Source of the DNA: Ariolimax columbianus
Lineage: Eukaryota > Mollusca > Gastropoda > Stylommatophora > Arionidae
Length of the DNA stretch: 64,000 nt
Direction: 5' to 3'
Assembly: GCA_036924085.1 (NCBI GenBank)
Contig: JAVGWX010000025.1
Span: 24,508,752-24,572,751, forward strand
Numbering within the stretch: position 1 is the first letter of the stretch; each line of letters starts with the position of its first letter. Position numbers and translations under genes: made by a program. Below the pieces are notes generated by a model. It made no database searches, was not told the DNA's origin, and was given only the letters and a program-made list of their open reading frames with translations. Below, one piece after another: positions 1 through 14,000 of this stretch.

Positions 1-1059
1 AAAATGTCAAGGAATGCTTGGGCATCACTCTGGTGCAGGCTGGAGATGTGACAAGAGAGTCAGACCAAGAAGACCATGATAAAAAATGTAAGGAATGCTT
101 TGGCATGACTCTGGAGCAGGCTGAAGATGTGACAAGAGAGTCAGACAAAGAAGATGATGATAAAAAATGTCCAAGAATGCTTGGGCATGACTCTTGAGCA
201 GGCTGGAGATTTTATAAGAGTCAGACCAAGAAGACGATGATAAAAACTTTCAAGGAATGCTTGGGCATGACTCTGGAGCAGGCTGGAGATTTGACAAGAG
301 AGTCAGACCAAGAAGACCATGATAAAAAATGTCAAGGAATGCTTGGACATGACTCTGGAGCAGGCTGGAGATTTGACAAGAGAGTCAGACCAAGAAGACG
401 ATTATAAAAATGTCAAGCAATCCTTGGGCATGACTCTGGAGCAGGCTGGAGATTTGAAAAGAGAGTCAGACCAAGAAGACCATGATAAAAAATGTCAAGC
501 AAAGCTTGGACATGACTCTGGAGCAGGCTGGAGATTTGACAAGAGAGTCAGACCAAGAAGACGATGATAAAAAATGTAAGGAATGCTTTGGCATGACTCT
601 GGAGCAGGCTGAAGATGTGACAAGAGAGTCAGACCAAAAAGATGATGACAAAAAATGTCCAATAATGCTTGGGCATGACTCTGAAGCAGGCTGGAGATTT
701 GACAAGAGAGTCAGACCAAGAAGACGATTATAAAAATGTCAAGCAATCCGTGGGCATGACTCTGGAGCAGGCTGGAGATTTGACAAGAGAGTCAGACCAA
801 GAAGACGATGATAAAAAATGTAAGGAATGCTTGGGCAGGACTCTTGAGCAGGCTGGAGATTTGACAAGAGATTCAGACCAAGAAGACGATGATAAAAAAT
901 TTCATGCAATGCTTGGGCATGACTCTGGAGCAGGCTGGAGATTTGACAAGAGAGTCAGACCAAGAAGACGATGATACGAAATGTCAAGCAATGCTTTGGC
1001 CTGACTCTGGAGCAGGCTGGAGATTTGACAAGAGATTCAGACCAAGAAGACGATGATAA

Positions 1060-4000
1060 AAAATGTAAGGAATGCTTTGGCATGACTCTGGAGCAGGCTG
1101 AAGATGTGACAAGAGAGTCAGACAAAGAAGATGATGATAAAAAATGTCCAAGAATGCTTGGGCATGACTTTGGAGCAGGCTGGAGATTTGACAAGAGTCA
1201 GACCAAGAAGACGATGATAAAAACTTTCAAGGAATGCTTGGGCATGACTCTGAAGCAGGCTGGAGATTTGACAAGAGAGTCAGACCAAGAAGACCATGAT
1301 ACAAAATGTCAAGGAATGCTTGGACATGACTCTGGAGCAGGCTGGGGATTTGACAAGAGAGTCAGACCAAGAAGACGATTATAAAAATGTCAAGCAATCC
1401 TTGGGCATGACTCTGGAGCAGGCTGGAGATTTGACAAGAGAGTCAGACCAAGAAGACGATGATAAAAAATGTAAGGAATGCTTGGGCAGGACTCTTGAGC
1501 AGGCTTGAGATTTGATAAGAGAGTCAGACCAAGAAGACGATGATAAAAAATGTAAGGAATGCTTGGGCATGACTCTGGAGCAGGCTGAAGATTTGACAAG
1601 AGAATCAGACCAAGAAGACGATGATAAAAAATGTCCAGGAATGCTTGGACATGACTCTGGAGCAGGCTGGAGATTTGACAAGAGAGTCAGACCAAGAAGA
1701 CCATGATACAAAATGTAAGGAATGCTTGGGCATGACTCTGGAGCAGGCTGAAGATGTGACAAGAGAATCAGACCAAGAAGACGATGATAAAAAATGTCCA
1801 GGAATGCTTGGACATGACTCTGGAGCAGGCTGGAGATTTGACAAGAGAGTCAGACCAAGAAGACGATTATAAAAATGTCAAGCAATCCGTGGGCATGACT
1901 CTGGAGCAGGCTGGAGATTTGACAAGAGAGTCAGACCAAGAAGACGATGATAAAAAATGTAAGGAATGCTTGGGCAGGACTCTTGAGCAGGCTGGAGATT
2001 TGACAAGAGATTCAGACCAAGAAGACGATGATAAAAAATTTCATGCAATGCTTGGGCGTGACTCTGGAGCAGGCTGGAGATTTGACAAGAGAGTCAGACC
2101 AAGAAGACGATGATAAAAAATGTAAAGGAATGCTTGGGCATAACTCTGGAGCAAGCTGAAGATTTGACAAGAGAGTCAGACCAAGAAGACGATGATACGA
2201 AATGTCAAGCAATGCTTTGGCCTGACTCTGGAGCAGGCTGGAGATTTGACAAGAGATTCAGACCAAGAAGACGATTATAAAAAATGTAAGGAATGCTTTG
2301 GCATGACTCTGGAGCAGGCTGAAGATGTGACAAGAGAGTCAGACAAAGAAGATGATGATAAAAAATGTCCAAGAATGCTTGGGCATGACTCTGGAGCAGG
2401 CTGGAGATTTGACAAGAGTCAGACCAAGAAGACGATGATAAAAACTTTCAAGGAATGCTTGGGCATGACTCTGGAGCAGGCTGGAGATTTGACAAGAGAG
2501 TCAGACCAAGAAGACCATGATACAAAATGTCAAGGAATGCTTGGACATGACTCTGGAGCAGGCTGGAGATTTGACAAGAGAGTCAGACCAAGAAGACGAT
2601 TATAAAAATGTCAAGCAATCCTTGGGCATGACTCTGGAGCAGGCTGGAGATTTGACAAGAGAGTCAGACCAAGAAGACGATGATAAAAAATGTAAGGAAT
2701 GCTTGGGCAGGACTCTTGAGCAGTCTGGAGATTTGACAAGAGAGTCAGACCAAGAAGACGATGATACAAAATGTCAAGGAATGCTTTCGTGTTACTCTGG
2801 AGCAGGCTGGAGTATTGACAAGAGAGTCAGACCAAGAAGACCATGATAGAAAATGTCAAGGAATGCTTGGACATGACTCTGGAGCAGGCTTGAGATTTGA
2901 CAAGAGAGTCAGACCAAGAAGACCATTATAAAAAATGTTAATCAATGCTTGGGCATGACTCTGGAGCAGGCTGGAGATTTGACAAGAGAGTCAGACCAAG
3001 AAGACGATGATAAAAAATGTCAAGAAATGCTTGGGCATGACTCTGGAGCAGGCTGGAGATTTGACAAGAGAGTCAGACCAAGAAGACGATGATAAAAAAT
3101 GTAAGGAATGCTTGGGCATGACTCTGGAGCAGGCTGGAGATTTGACAAGAGAGTCAGACCAAGAAGACGAAGATAAAAAATATCAAGGAATGCTTGGGCA
3201 TGACTCTGGATCAGGCTGGAGATTTGACAAGAGAGTCAGACCAAGAAGACGATGATAAAAAATGTCAAGGAATGCTTTCGTGTTACTCTGGAGCAGGCTG
3301 AAGATTTGACAAGAGAGTAAGACCAAGAAGACCATGATAAAAAATGTCAAGGAATGCTTGGACATGACTCTGGAGCAGGCTTGAGATTTGATAAGAGAGT
3401 CAGACCAAGAAGACGATGATAAAAAATGTAAGGAATGCTTTGGCATGACTCTGGAGCAGGCTGAAGATGTGACAAGAGAGTCAGACAAAGAAGATGATGA
3501 TAAAAAATGTCCAAGAATGCTTGGGCATGACTTTGGAGCAGGCTGGAGATTTGACAAGAGTCAGACCAAGAAGACGATGATAAAAACTTTCAAGGAATGC
3601 TTGGGCATGACTCTGAAGCAGGCTGGAGATTTGACAAGAGAGTCAGACCAAGAAGACCATGATACAAAATGTCAAGGAATGCTTGGACATGACTCTGGAG
3701 CAGGCTGGGGATTTGACAAGAGAGTCAGACCAAGAAGACGATTATAAAAATGTCAAGCAATCCTTGGGCATGACTCTGGAGCAGGCTGGAGATTTGACAA
3801 GAGAGTCAGACCAAGAAGACGATGATAAAAAATGTAAGGAATGCTTGGGCAGGACTCTTGAGCAGGCTTGAGATTTGATAAGAGAGTCAGACCAAGAAGA
3901 CGATGATAAAAAATGTAAGGAATGCTTGGGCATGACTCTGGAGCAGGCTGAAGATTTGACAAGAGAATCAGACCAAGAAGACGATGATAAAAAATGTCCA

Positions 4001-5785
4001 GGAATGCTTGGACATGACTCTGGAGCAGGCTGGAGATTTGACAAGAGAGTCAGACCAAGAAGACCATGATACAAAATGTAAGGAATGCTTGGGCATGACT
4101 CTGGAGCAGGCTGAAGATGTGACAAGAGAATCAGACCAAGAAGACGATGATAAAAAATGTCCAGGAATGCTTGGACATGACTCTGGAGCAGGCTGGAGAT
4201 TTGACAAGAGAGTCAGACCAAGAAGACGATTATAAAAATGTCAAGCAATCCGTGGGCATGACTCTGGAGCAGGCTGGAGATTTGACAAGAGAGTCAGACC
4301 AAGAAGACGATGATAAAAAATGTAAGGAATGCTTGGGCAGGACTCTTGAGCAGGCTGGAGATTTGACAAGAGATTCAGACCAAGAAGACGATGATAAAAA
4401 ATTTCATGCAATGCTTGGGCGTGACTCTGGAGCAGGCTGGAGATTTGACAAGAGAGTCAGACCAAGAAGACGATGATAAAAAATGTAAAGGAATGCTTGG
4501 GCATAACTCTGGAGCAAGCTGAAGATTTGACAAGAGAGTCAGACCAAGAAGACGATGATACGAAATGTCAAGCAATGCTTTGGCCTGACTCTGGAGCAGG
4601 CTGGAGATTTGACAAGAGATTCAGACCAAGAAGACGATTATAAAAAATGTAAGGAATGCTTTGGCATGACTCTGGAGCAGGCTGAAGATGTGACAAGAGA
4701 GTCAGACAAAGAAGATGATGATAAAAAATGTCCAAGAATGCTTGGGCATGACTCTGGAGCAGGCTGGAGATTTGACAAGAGTCAGACCAAGAAGACGATG
4801 ATAAAAACTTTCAAGGAATGCTTGGGCATGACTCTGGAGCAGGCTGGAGATTTGACAAGAGAGTCAGACCAAGAAGACCATGATACAAAATGTCAAGGAA
4901 TGCTTGGACATGACTCTGGAGCAGGCTGGAGATTTGACAAGAGAGTCAGACCAAGAAGACGATTATAAAAATGTCAAGCAATCCTTGGGCATGACTCTGG
5001 AGCAGGCTGGAGATTTGACAAGAGAGTCAGACCAAGAAGACGATGATAAAAAATGTAAGGAATGCTTGGGCAGGACTCTTGAGCAGTCTGGAGATTTGAC
5101 AAGAGAGTCAGACCAAGAAGACGATGATACAAAATGTCAAGGAATGCTTTCGTGTTACTCTGGAGCAGGCTGGAGTATTGACAAGAGAGTCAGACCAAGA
5201 AGACCATGATAGAAAATGTCAAGGAATGCTTGGACATGACTCTGGAGCAGGCTTGAGATTTGACAAGAGAGTCAGACCAAGAAGACCATTATAAAAAATG
5301 TTAATCAATGCTTGGGCATGACTCTGGAGCAGGCTGGAGATTTGACAAGAGAGTCAGACCAAGAAGACGATGATAAAAATGTCAAGAAATGCTTGGGCAT
5401 GACTCTGGAGCAGGCTGGAGATTTGACAAGAGAGTCAGACCAAGAAGACGATGATAAAAAATGTAAGGAATGCTTGGGCATGACTCTGGAGCAGGCTGGA
5501 GATTTGACAAGAGAGTCAGACCAAGAAGACGAAGATAAAAAATATCAAGGAATGCTTGGGCATGACTCTGGATCAGGCTGGAGATTTGACAAGAGAGTCA
5601 GACCAAGAAGACGATGATAAAAAATGTCAAGGAATGCTTTCGTGTTACTCTGGAGCAGGCTGAAGATTTGACAAGAGAGTAAGACCAAGAAGACCATGAT
5701 AAAAAATGTCAAGGAATGCTTGGACATGACTCTGGAGCAGGCTTGAGATTTGATAAGAGAGTCAGACCAAGAAGACGATGATAAA
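1060..5785 (+). repeat. HOR block 1: two tandem copies of about 2363 bp
   Basis: Copy 1 runs about 1060-3422 and copy 2 about 3423-5785. Seven successive reading-frame segments are offset by exactly 2363 bp with identical translations (for example 1379/3742, 2012/4375, 2517/4880). A 1-bp deletion near 5376 shifts the last part to an offset of 2362. The period equals 29 monomers. The copies stop matching at about 3430 versus 5790, where the first variant reads GAATGCTTTGGC and the second GAATGCTTGGGC. Confidence 0.85.
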
Positions 5786-8700
5786 AAATGTAAGGAATGC
5801 TTGGGCATGACTCTGGAGCAGGCTGAAGATTTGACAAGAGAATCAGACCAAGAAGACGATGATAAAAAATGTCCAGGAATGCTTGGACATAACTCTGGAG
5901 CAGGCTGGAGATTTGACAAGAGAGTCAGACCAAGAAGACGATGATAAAAAATGTAAGGAATGCTTGGGCATGACTCTGGAGCAGGCTGAAGATGTGACAA
6001 GAGAATCAGACCAAGAAGACGATGATAAAAAATGTCCAGGAATGCTTGGACATGACTCTGGAGCAGGCTGAAGATGTGACTAGAGAGTCAGACGAAGAAG
6101 CCAATGATAAAAAATGTCCCGGAATGCTTGGGCATGACTCTGGAGCAGGCTGAAGATTTGACAAGAGAATCAGACCAAGAAGACGATGATAAAAAATGCC
6201 CAGGAATGCTTCGACATGACGCTGGAGCAGGCTTGAGTTTGACAAGAGAGTCAGACCTTGAAGACGATGATCAAAAATGTAAGGAATGCTTGGGCATGAC
6301 TCTGAAGCAGGCTGAAGATGTGACAAGAGAGTCAGACCAAGAAGACGATGATACAAAAAGTCAAGGAATGCTTGTACATGACTCTGGAGCAGGCTGGAGA
6401 TTTGACAAGAGAGTCAGACCAAGAAGACGATGATAAAAAATGTCAAGGAATGCTTTTGTGTTACTCTGGAGCAGGCTGGAGATTTGACAAGAGAGTCAGA
6501 CCAAGAAGACGATTATAAAAAATGTCAAGGAATGCTTTCGTGTTACTCTGGAGCAGGCTGGAGATTTTACAAGAGAGTCAGACCAAGAAGACCATGATAA
6601 AAAATGTCAAGGAATGCTTGGACATGACTGTAGAGCAGGCTTGAGATTTGACAAGAGAGTCAGACCAAGAAGACGATTATAAAAAATGTCAAGCAATGCT
6701 TGGGCATGACTCTGGAGCAGGCTGGAGATTTGACAAGAGAGTCAGACCAAGAAGACGATTATAAAAAATGTCAAGCAATGCTTTGGCCTGACTCTGGAGC
6801 AGGCTGGAGATTTGACAAGAGATTCAGACCAAGAAGACGATTATAAAAAATGTAAGGAATGCTTTGGCATGACTCTGGAGCAGGCTGAAGATGTGACAAG
6901 AGAGTCAGACAAAGAAGATGATGATAAAAAATGTCCAAGAATGCTTGGGCATGACTCTGGAGCAGGCTGGAGATTTGACAAGAGTCAGACCAAGAAGACG
7001 ATGATAAAAACTTTCAAGGAATGCTTGGGCATGACTCTGGAGCAGGCTGGAGATTTGACAAGAGAGTCAGACCAAGAAGACCATGATACAAAATGTCAAG
7101 GAATGCTTGGACATGACTCTGGAGCAGGCTGGAGATTTGACAAGAGAGTCAGACCAAGAAGACGATTATAAAAATGTCAAGCAATCCTTGGGCATGACTC
7201 TGGAGCAGGCTGGAGATTTGACAAGAGAGTCAGACCAAGAAGACGATGATAAAAAATGTAAGGAATGCTTGGGCAGGACTCTTGAGCAGGCTGGAGATTT
7301 GACAAGAGAGTCAGACCAAGAAGACGATGATACAAAATGTCAAGGAATGCTTTCGTGTTACTCTGGAGCAGGCTGGAGTATTGACAAGAGAGTCAGACCA
7401 AGAAGACCATGATAGAAAATGTCAAGGAATGCTTGGACATGACTCTGGAGCAGGCTTGAGATTTGACAAGAGAGTCAGACCAAGAAGACCATTATAAAAA
7501 ATGTTAATCAATGCTTGGGCATGACTCTGGAGCAGGCTGGAGATTTGACAAGAGAGTCAGACCAAGAAGACGATGATAAAAAATGTCAAGAAATGCTTGG
7601 GCATGACTCTGGAGCAGGCTGGAGATTTGACAAGAGAGTCAGACCAAGAAGACGATGATAAAAAATGTAAGGAATGCTTGGGCATGACTCTGGAGCAGGC
7701 TGGAGATTTGACAAGAGAGTCAGACCAAGAAGACGAAGATAAAAAATATCAAGGAATCCGTGGGCATGACTCTGGAGCAGGCTGGAGATTTGACAAGAGA
7801 GTCAGACCAAGAAGACGATGATAAAAAATGTAAGGAATGCTTGGGCAGGACTCTTGAGCAGGCTGGAGATTTGACAAGAGATTCAGACCAAGAAGACGAT
7901 GATAAAAAATTTCATGCAATGCTTGGGCGTGACTCTGGAGCAGGCTGGAGATTTGACAAGAGAGTCAGACCAAGAAGACGATGATAAAAAATGTAAAGGA
8001 ATGCTTGGGCATAACTCTGGAGCAAGCTGAAGATTTGACAAGAGAGTCAGACCAAGAAGACGATGATACGAAATGTCAAGCAATGCTTTGGCCTGACTCT
8101 GGAGCAGGCTGGAGATTTGACAAGAGATTCAGACCAAGAAGACGATTATAAAAAATGTAAGGAATGCTTTGGCATGACTCTGGAGCAGGCTGAATATGTG
8201 ACAAGAGAGTCAGACAAAGAAGATGATGATAAAAAATGTCCAAGAATGCTTGGGCATGACTCTGGAGCAGGCTGGAGATTTGACAAGAGTCAGACCAAGA
8301 AGACGATGATAAAAACTTTCAAGGAATGCTTGGGCATGACTCTGGAGCAGGCTGGAGATTTGACAAGAGAGTCAGACCAAGAAGACCATGATACAAAATG
8401 TCAAGGAATGCTTGGACATGACTCTGGAGCAGGCTGGAGATTTGACAAGAGAGTCAGACCAAGAAGACGATTATAAAAATGTCAAGCAATCCTTGGGCAT
8501 GACTCTGGAGCAGGCTGGAGATTTGAGAAGAGAGTCAGACCAAGAAGACGATGATAAAAAATGTAAGGAATGCTTGGGCAGGACTCTTGAGCAGTCTGGA
8601 GATTTGACAAGAGAGTCAGACCAAGAAGACGATGATACAAAATGTCAAGGAATGCTTTCGTGTTACTCTGGAGCAGGCTTGAGATTTGACAAGAGAGTCA

Positions 8701-11000
8701 GACCAAGAAGACCATTATAAAAAATGTTAATCAATGCTTGGGCATGACTCTGGAGCAGGCTGGAGATTTGACAAGAGAGTCAGACCAAGAAGACGATGAT
8801 AAAAAATGTCAAGAAATGCTTGGGCATGACTCTGGAGCAGGCTGGAGATTTGACAAGAGAGTCAGACCAAGAAGACGATGATAAAAAATGTAAGGAATGC
8901 TTGGGCATGACTCTGGAGCAGGCTGGAGATTTGACAAGAGAGTCAGACCAAGAAGACGAAGATAAAAAATATCAAGGAATGCTTGGGCATGACTCTGGAT
9001 CAGGCTGGAGATTTGACAAGAGAGTCAGACCAAGAAGACGATGATAAAAAATGTCAAGGAATGCTTTCGTGTTACTCTGGAGCAGGCTGAAGATTTGACA
9101 AGAGAGTAAGACCAAGAAGACCATGATAAAAAATGTCAAGGAATGCTTGGACATGACTCTGGAGCAGGCTTGAGATTTGATAAGAGAGTCAGACCAAGAA
9201 GACGATGATAAAAAATGTAAGGAATGCTTGGGCATGACTCTGGAGCAGGCTGAAGATTTGACAAGAGAATCAGACCAAGAAGACGATGATAAAAAATGTC
9301 CAGGAATGCTTGGACATAACTCTGGAGCAGGCTGGAGATTTGACAAGAGAGTCAGACCAAGAAGACGATGATAAAAAATGTAAGGAATGCTTGGGCATGA
9401 CTCTGGAGCAGGCTGAAGATGTGACAAGAGAATCAGACCAAGAAGACGATGATAAAAAATGTCCAGGAATGCTTGGACATGACTCTGGAGCAGGCTGAAG
9501 ATGTGACTAGAGAGTCAGACGAAGAAGCCAATGATAAAAAATGTCCCGGAATGCTTGGGCATGACTCTGGAGCAGGCTGAAGATTTGACAAGAGAATCAG
9601 ACCAAGAAGACGATGATAAAAAATGCCCAGGAATGCTTTTGTGTTACTCTGGAGCAGGCTGGAGATTTGACAAGAGAGTCAGACCAAGAAGACGATTATA
9701 AAATATGTCAAGGAATGCTTTCGTGTTACTCTGGAGCAGGCTGGAGATTTTTCAAGAGAGTCAGACCAAGAAGACCATGATAAAAAATGTCAAGGAATGC
9801 TTGGACATGACTGTAGAGCAGGCTTGAGATTTGACAAGAGAGTCAGACCAAGAAGACGATTATAAAAAATGTCAAGCAATGCTTGGGCATGACTCTGGAG
9901 CAGGCTGGAGATTTGACAAGAGAGTCAGACCAAGAAGACGATTATAAAAAATGTCAAGCAATGCTTTGGCCTGACTCTGGAGCAGGCTGGAGATTTGACA
10001 AGAGATTCAGACCAAGAAGACGATTATAAAAAATGTAAGGAATGCTTTGGCATGACTCTGGAGCAGGCTGAAGATGTGACAAGAGAGTCAGACAAAGAAG
10101 ATGATGATAAAAAATGTCCAAGAATGCTTGGGCATGACTCTGGAGCAGGCTGGAGATTTGACAAGAGTCAGACCAAGAAGACGATGATAAAAACTTTCAA
10201 GGAATGCTTGGGCATGACTCTGGAGCAGGCTGGAGATTTGACAAGAGAGTCAGACCAAGAAGACCATGATACAAAATGTCAAGGAATGCTTGGACATGAC
10301 TCTGGAGCAGGCTGGAGATTTGACAAGAGAGTCAGACCAAGAAGACGATTATAAAAATGTCAAGCAATCCTTGGGCATGACTCTGGAGCAGGCTGGAGAT
10401 TTGACAAGAGAGTCAGACCAAGAAGACGATGATAAAAAATGTAAGGAATGCTTGGGCAGGACTCTTGAGCAGGCTGGAGATTTGACAAGAGAGTCAGACC
10501 AAGAAGACGATGATACAAAATGTCAAGGAATGCTTTCGTGTTACTCTGGAGCAGGCTGGAGTATTGACAAGTTTGTCAGACCAAGAAGACCATGATAGAA
10601 AATGTCAAGGAATGCTTGGACATGACTCTGGAGCAGGCTTGAGATTTGACAAGAGAGTCAGACCAAGAAGACCATTATAAAAAATGTTAATCAATGCTTG
10701 GGCATGACTCTGGAGCAGGCTGGAGATTTGACAAGAGAGTCAGACCAAGAAGACGATGATAAAAAATGTCAAGAAATGCTTGGGCATGACTCTGGAGCAG
10801 GCTGGAGATTTGACAAGAGAGTCAGACCAAGAAGACGATGATAAAAAATGTAAGGAATGCTTGGGCATGACTCTGGAGCAGGCTGGAGATTTGACAAGAG
10901 AGTCAGACCAAGAAGACGAAGATAAAAAATATCAAGGAATGCTTGGGCATGACTCTGGATCAGGCTGGAGATTTGACAAGAGAGTCAGACCAAGAAGACG
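5370..11000 (+). repeat. HOR block 2: copies offset 3427/3183 and 1960 bp
   Basis: The stretch from about 5370 to 6190 recurs at about 8797-9617 (offset 3427). After that the second copy lacks about 244 bp, three monomers, and the match resumes at an offset of 3183 (6812/9995, 7083/10266). Part of the unit is repeated again at an offset of 1960 (8972/10932, 9177/11137), which is 24 monomers. Loss of exactly three monomers between copies is what unequal exchange in register with the monomer would leave. Confidence 0.8.
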
Positions 11001-14000
11001 ATGATAAAAAATGTCAAGGAATGCTTTCGTGTTACTCTGGAGCAGGCTGAAGATTTGACAAGAGAGTAAGACCAAGAAGACCATGATAAAAAATGTCAAG
11101 GAATGCTTGGACATGACTCTGGAGCAGGCTTGAGATTTGATAAGAGAGTCAGACCAAGAAGACGATGATAAAAAATGTAAGGAATGCTTGGGCATGACTC
11201 TTGAGCAGGCTGAAGATTTGACAAGAGAATCAGACCAAGAAGACGATGATAAAAAATGTCCAGGAATGCTTGGACATGACTCTGGAGCAGGCTGGAGATT
11301 TGACAAGAGAGTCAGACCAAGAAGACGATGATAAAAAATGTAAGGAATGCTTGGGCATGACTCTGGAGCAGGCTGAAGATGTGACAAGAGAATCAGACCA
11401 AGAAGACGATGATAAAAAATGTCCAGGAATGCTTGGACATGACTCTGGAGCAGGCTGAAGATGTGACTAGAGAGTCAGACGAAGAAGCCAATGATAAAAA
11501 ATGTCCCGGAATGCTTGGGCATGACTCTTGAGCAGGCTGGAGATTTGACAAGAGAGTCAGACCAAGAAGACGATGATAAAAAATGTAAGGAATGCTTGGG
11601 CATGACTCTGGAGCAGGCTGAAGATTTGACAAGAGAATCAGACCAAGAAGACGATGATAAAAAATGCCCAGGAATGCTTCGACATGACGCTGGAGCAGGC
11701 TGGAGATTTGACAAGAGAGTCAGACCAAGAAGACGATGATAAAAAATGTCAAGGAATGCTTTTGTGTTACTCTGGAGCAGGCTGGAGATTTGACAAGAGA
11801 GTCAGACCAAGAAGACCATGATAAAAAATGTCAAGGAATGCTTTCGTGTTACTCTGGAGCAGGCTGGAGATTTTACAAGAGAGTCAGACCAAGAAGACCA
11901 TGATAAAAAATGTCAAGGAATGCTTGGACATGACTGTAGAGCAGGCTTGAGATTTGACAAGAGAGTCAGACCAAGAAGACGATTATAAAAAATGTCAAGC
12001 AATGCTTGGGCATGACTCTGGAGCAGGCTGGAGATTTGACAAGAGAGTCAGACCAAGAAGACGATTATAAAAAATGTCAAGCAAAACTTTGGCCTGACTC
12101 TGGAGCAGGCTGGAGATTTGACAAGAGATTCAGACCAAGAAGACGATTATAAAAAATGTAAGGAATGCTTTGGCATGACTCTGGAGCAGGCTGAAGATGT
12201 GACAAGAGAGTCAGACAAAGAAGATGATGATAAAAAATGTCCAAGAATGCTTGGGCATGACTCTGGAGCAGGCTGGAGATTTGACAAGAGTCAGACCAAG
12301 AAGACGATGATAAAAACTTTCAAGGAATGCTTGGGCATGACTCTGGAGCAGGCTGGAGATTTGACAAGAGAGTCAGACCAAGAAGACCATGATACAAAAT
12401 GTCAAGGAATGCTTGGACATGACTCTGGAGCAGACTGGAGATTTGACAAGAGAGTCAGACCAAGAAGACGATGATAAAAAATGTCAAGCAATGCTTGGGC
12501 ATGACTCTGGAGCAGGCTGGAGATTTGACAAGAGAGTCAGACCAAGAAGACGATGATAAAAAATGTCAAGGAATGCTTGGGCATCACTCTGGTGCAGGCT
12601 GGAGATGTGACAAGAGAGTCAGACCAAGAAGACCATGATAAAAAATGTCAAGGAATGCTTGGACTTGACTCTGGAACAGGCTGGAGATTTGACAAGAGAG
12701 TCAGACCAAGAAGACCATGATAAAAAATGTCAAGCAAAGCTTGGACATGACTCTGTAGCAGGCTGGAGATTTGACAAGAGAGTCAGACCAAGAAGACGAT
12801 GATAAAAAATGTCAAGGAATGCTTGGACATGACTCTGGAGCAGGCTGGAGATTTGACAAGAGAGTCAGACCAAGAAGACGATGATAAAAAATGTAAGGAA
12901 TGCTTTGGCATGACTCTGGAGCAGGCTGAAGATGTGACAAGAGAGTCAGACCAAAAAGATGATGACAAAAAATGTCCAATAATGCTTGGGCATGACTCTG
13001 AAGCAGGCTGGAGATTTGACAAGAGAGTCAGACCAAGAAGACGATTATAAAAATGTCAAGCAATCCGTGGGCATGACTCTGGAGCAGGCTGGAGATTTGA
13101 CAAGAGAGTCAGACCAAGAAGACCATGATAAAAAATGTCAAGGAATGCTTGGACATGACTGTAGAGCAGGCTTGAGATTTGACAAGAGAGTCAGACCAAG
13201 AAGACGATTATAAAAAATGTCAAGCAATGCTTGGGCATGACTCTGGAGCAGGCTGGAGATTTGACAAGAGAGTCAGACCAAGAAGACGATGATAAAAAAT
13301 GTCAAGGAATGCTTGGGCATCACTCTGGTGCAGGCTGGAGATGTGACAAGAGAGTCAGACCAAGAAGACCATGATAAAAATGTCAAGGAATGCTTGGACT
13401 TGACTCTGGAACAGGCTGGAGATTTGACAAGAGAGTCAGACCAAGAAGACGATGATACGAAATGTCAAGCAATGCTTTGGCCTGACTCTGGAGCAGGCTG
13501 GAGATTTGACAAGAGATTCAGACCAAGAAGACGATGATAAAAAATGTAAGGAATGCTTTGGCATGACTCTGGAGCAGGCTGAAGATGTGACAAGAGAGTC
13601 AGACAAAGAAGATGATGATAAAAAATGTCCAAGAATGCTTGGGCATGACTCTTGAGCAGGCTGGAGATTTTATAAGAGTCAGACCAAGAAGACGATGATA
13701 AAAACTTTCAAGGAATGCTTGGGCATGACTCTGGAGCAGGCTGGAGATTTGACAAGAGAGTCAGACCAAGAAGACCATGATAAAAAATGTCAAGGAATGC
13801 TTGGACATGACTCTGGAGCAGGCTGGAGATTTGACAAGAGAGTCAGACCAAGAAGACGATTATAAAAATGTCAAGCAATCCTTGGGCATGACTCTGGAGC
13901 AGGCTGGAGATTTGAAAAGAGAGTCAGACCAAGAAGACCATGATAAAAAATGTCAAGCAAAGCTTGGACATGACTCTGGAGCAGGCTGGAGATTTGACAA

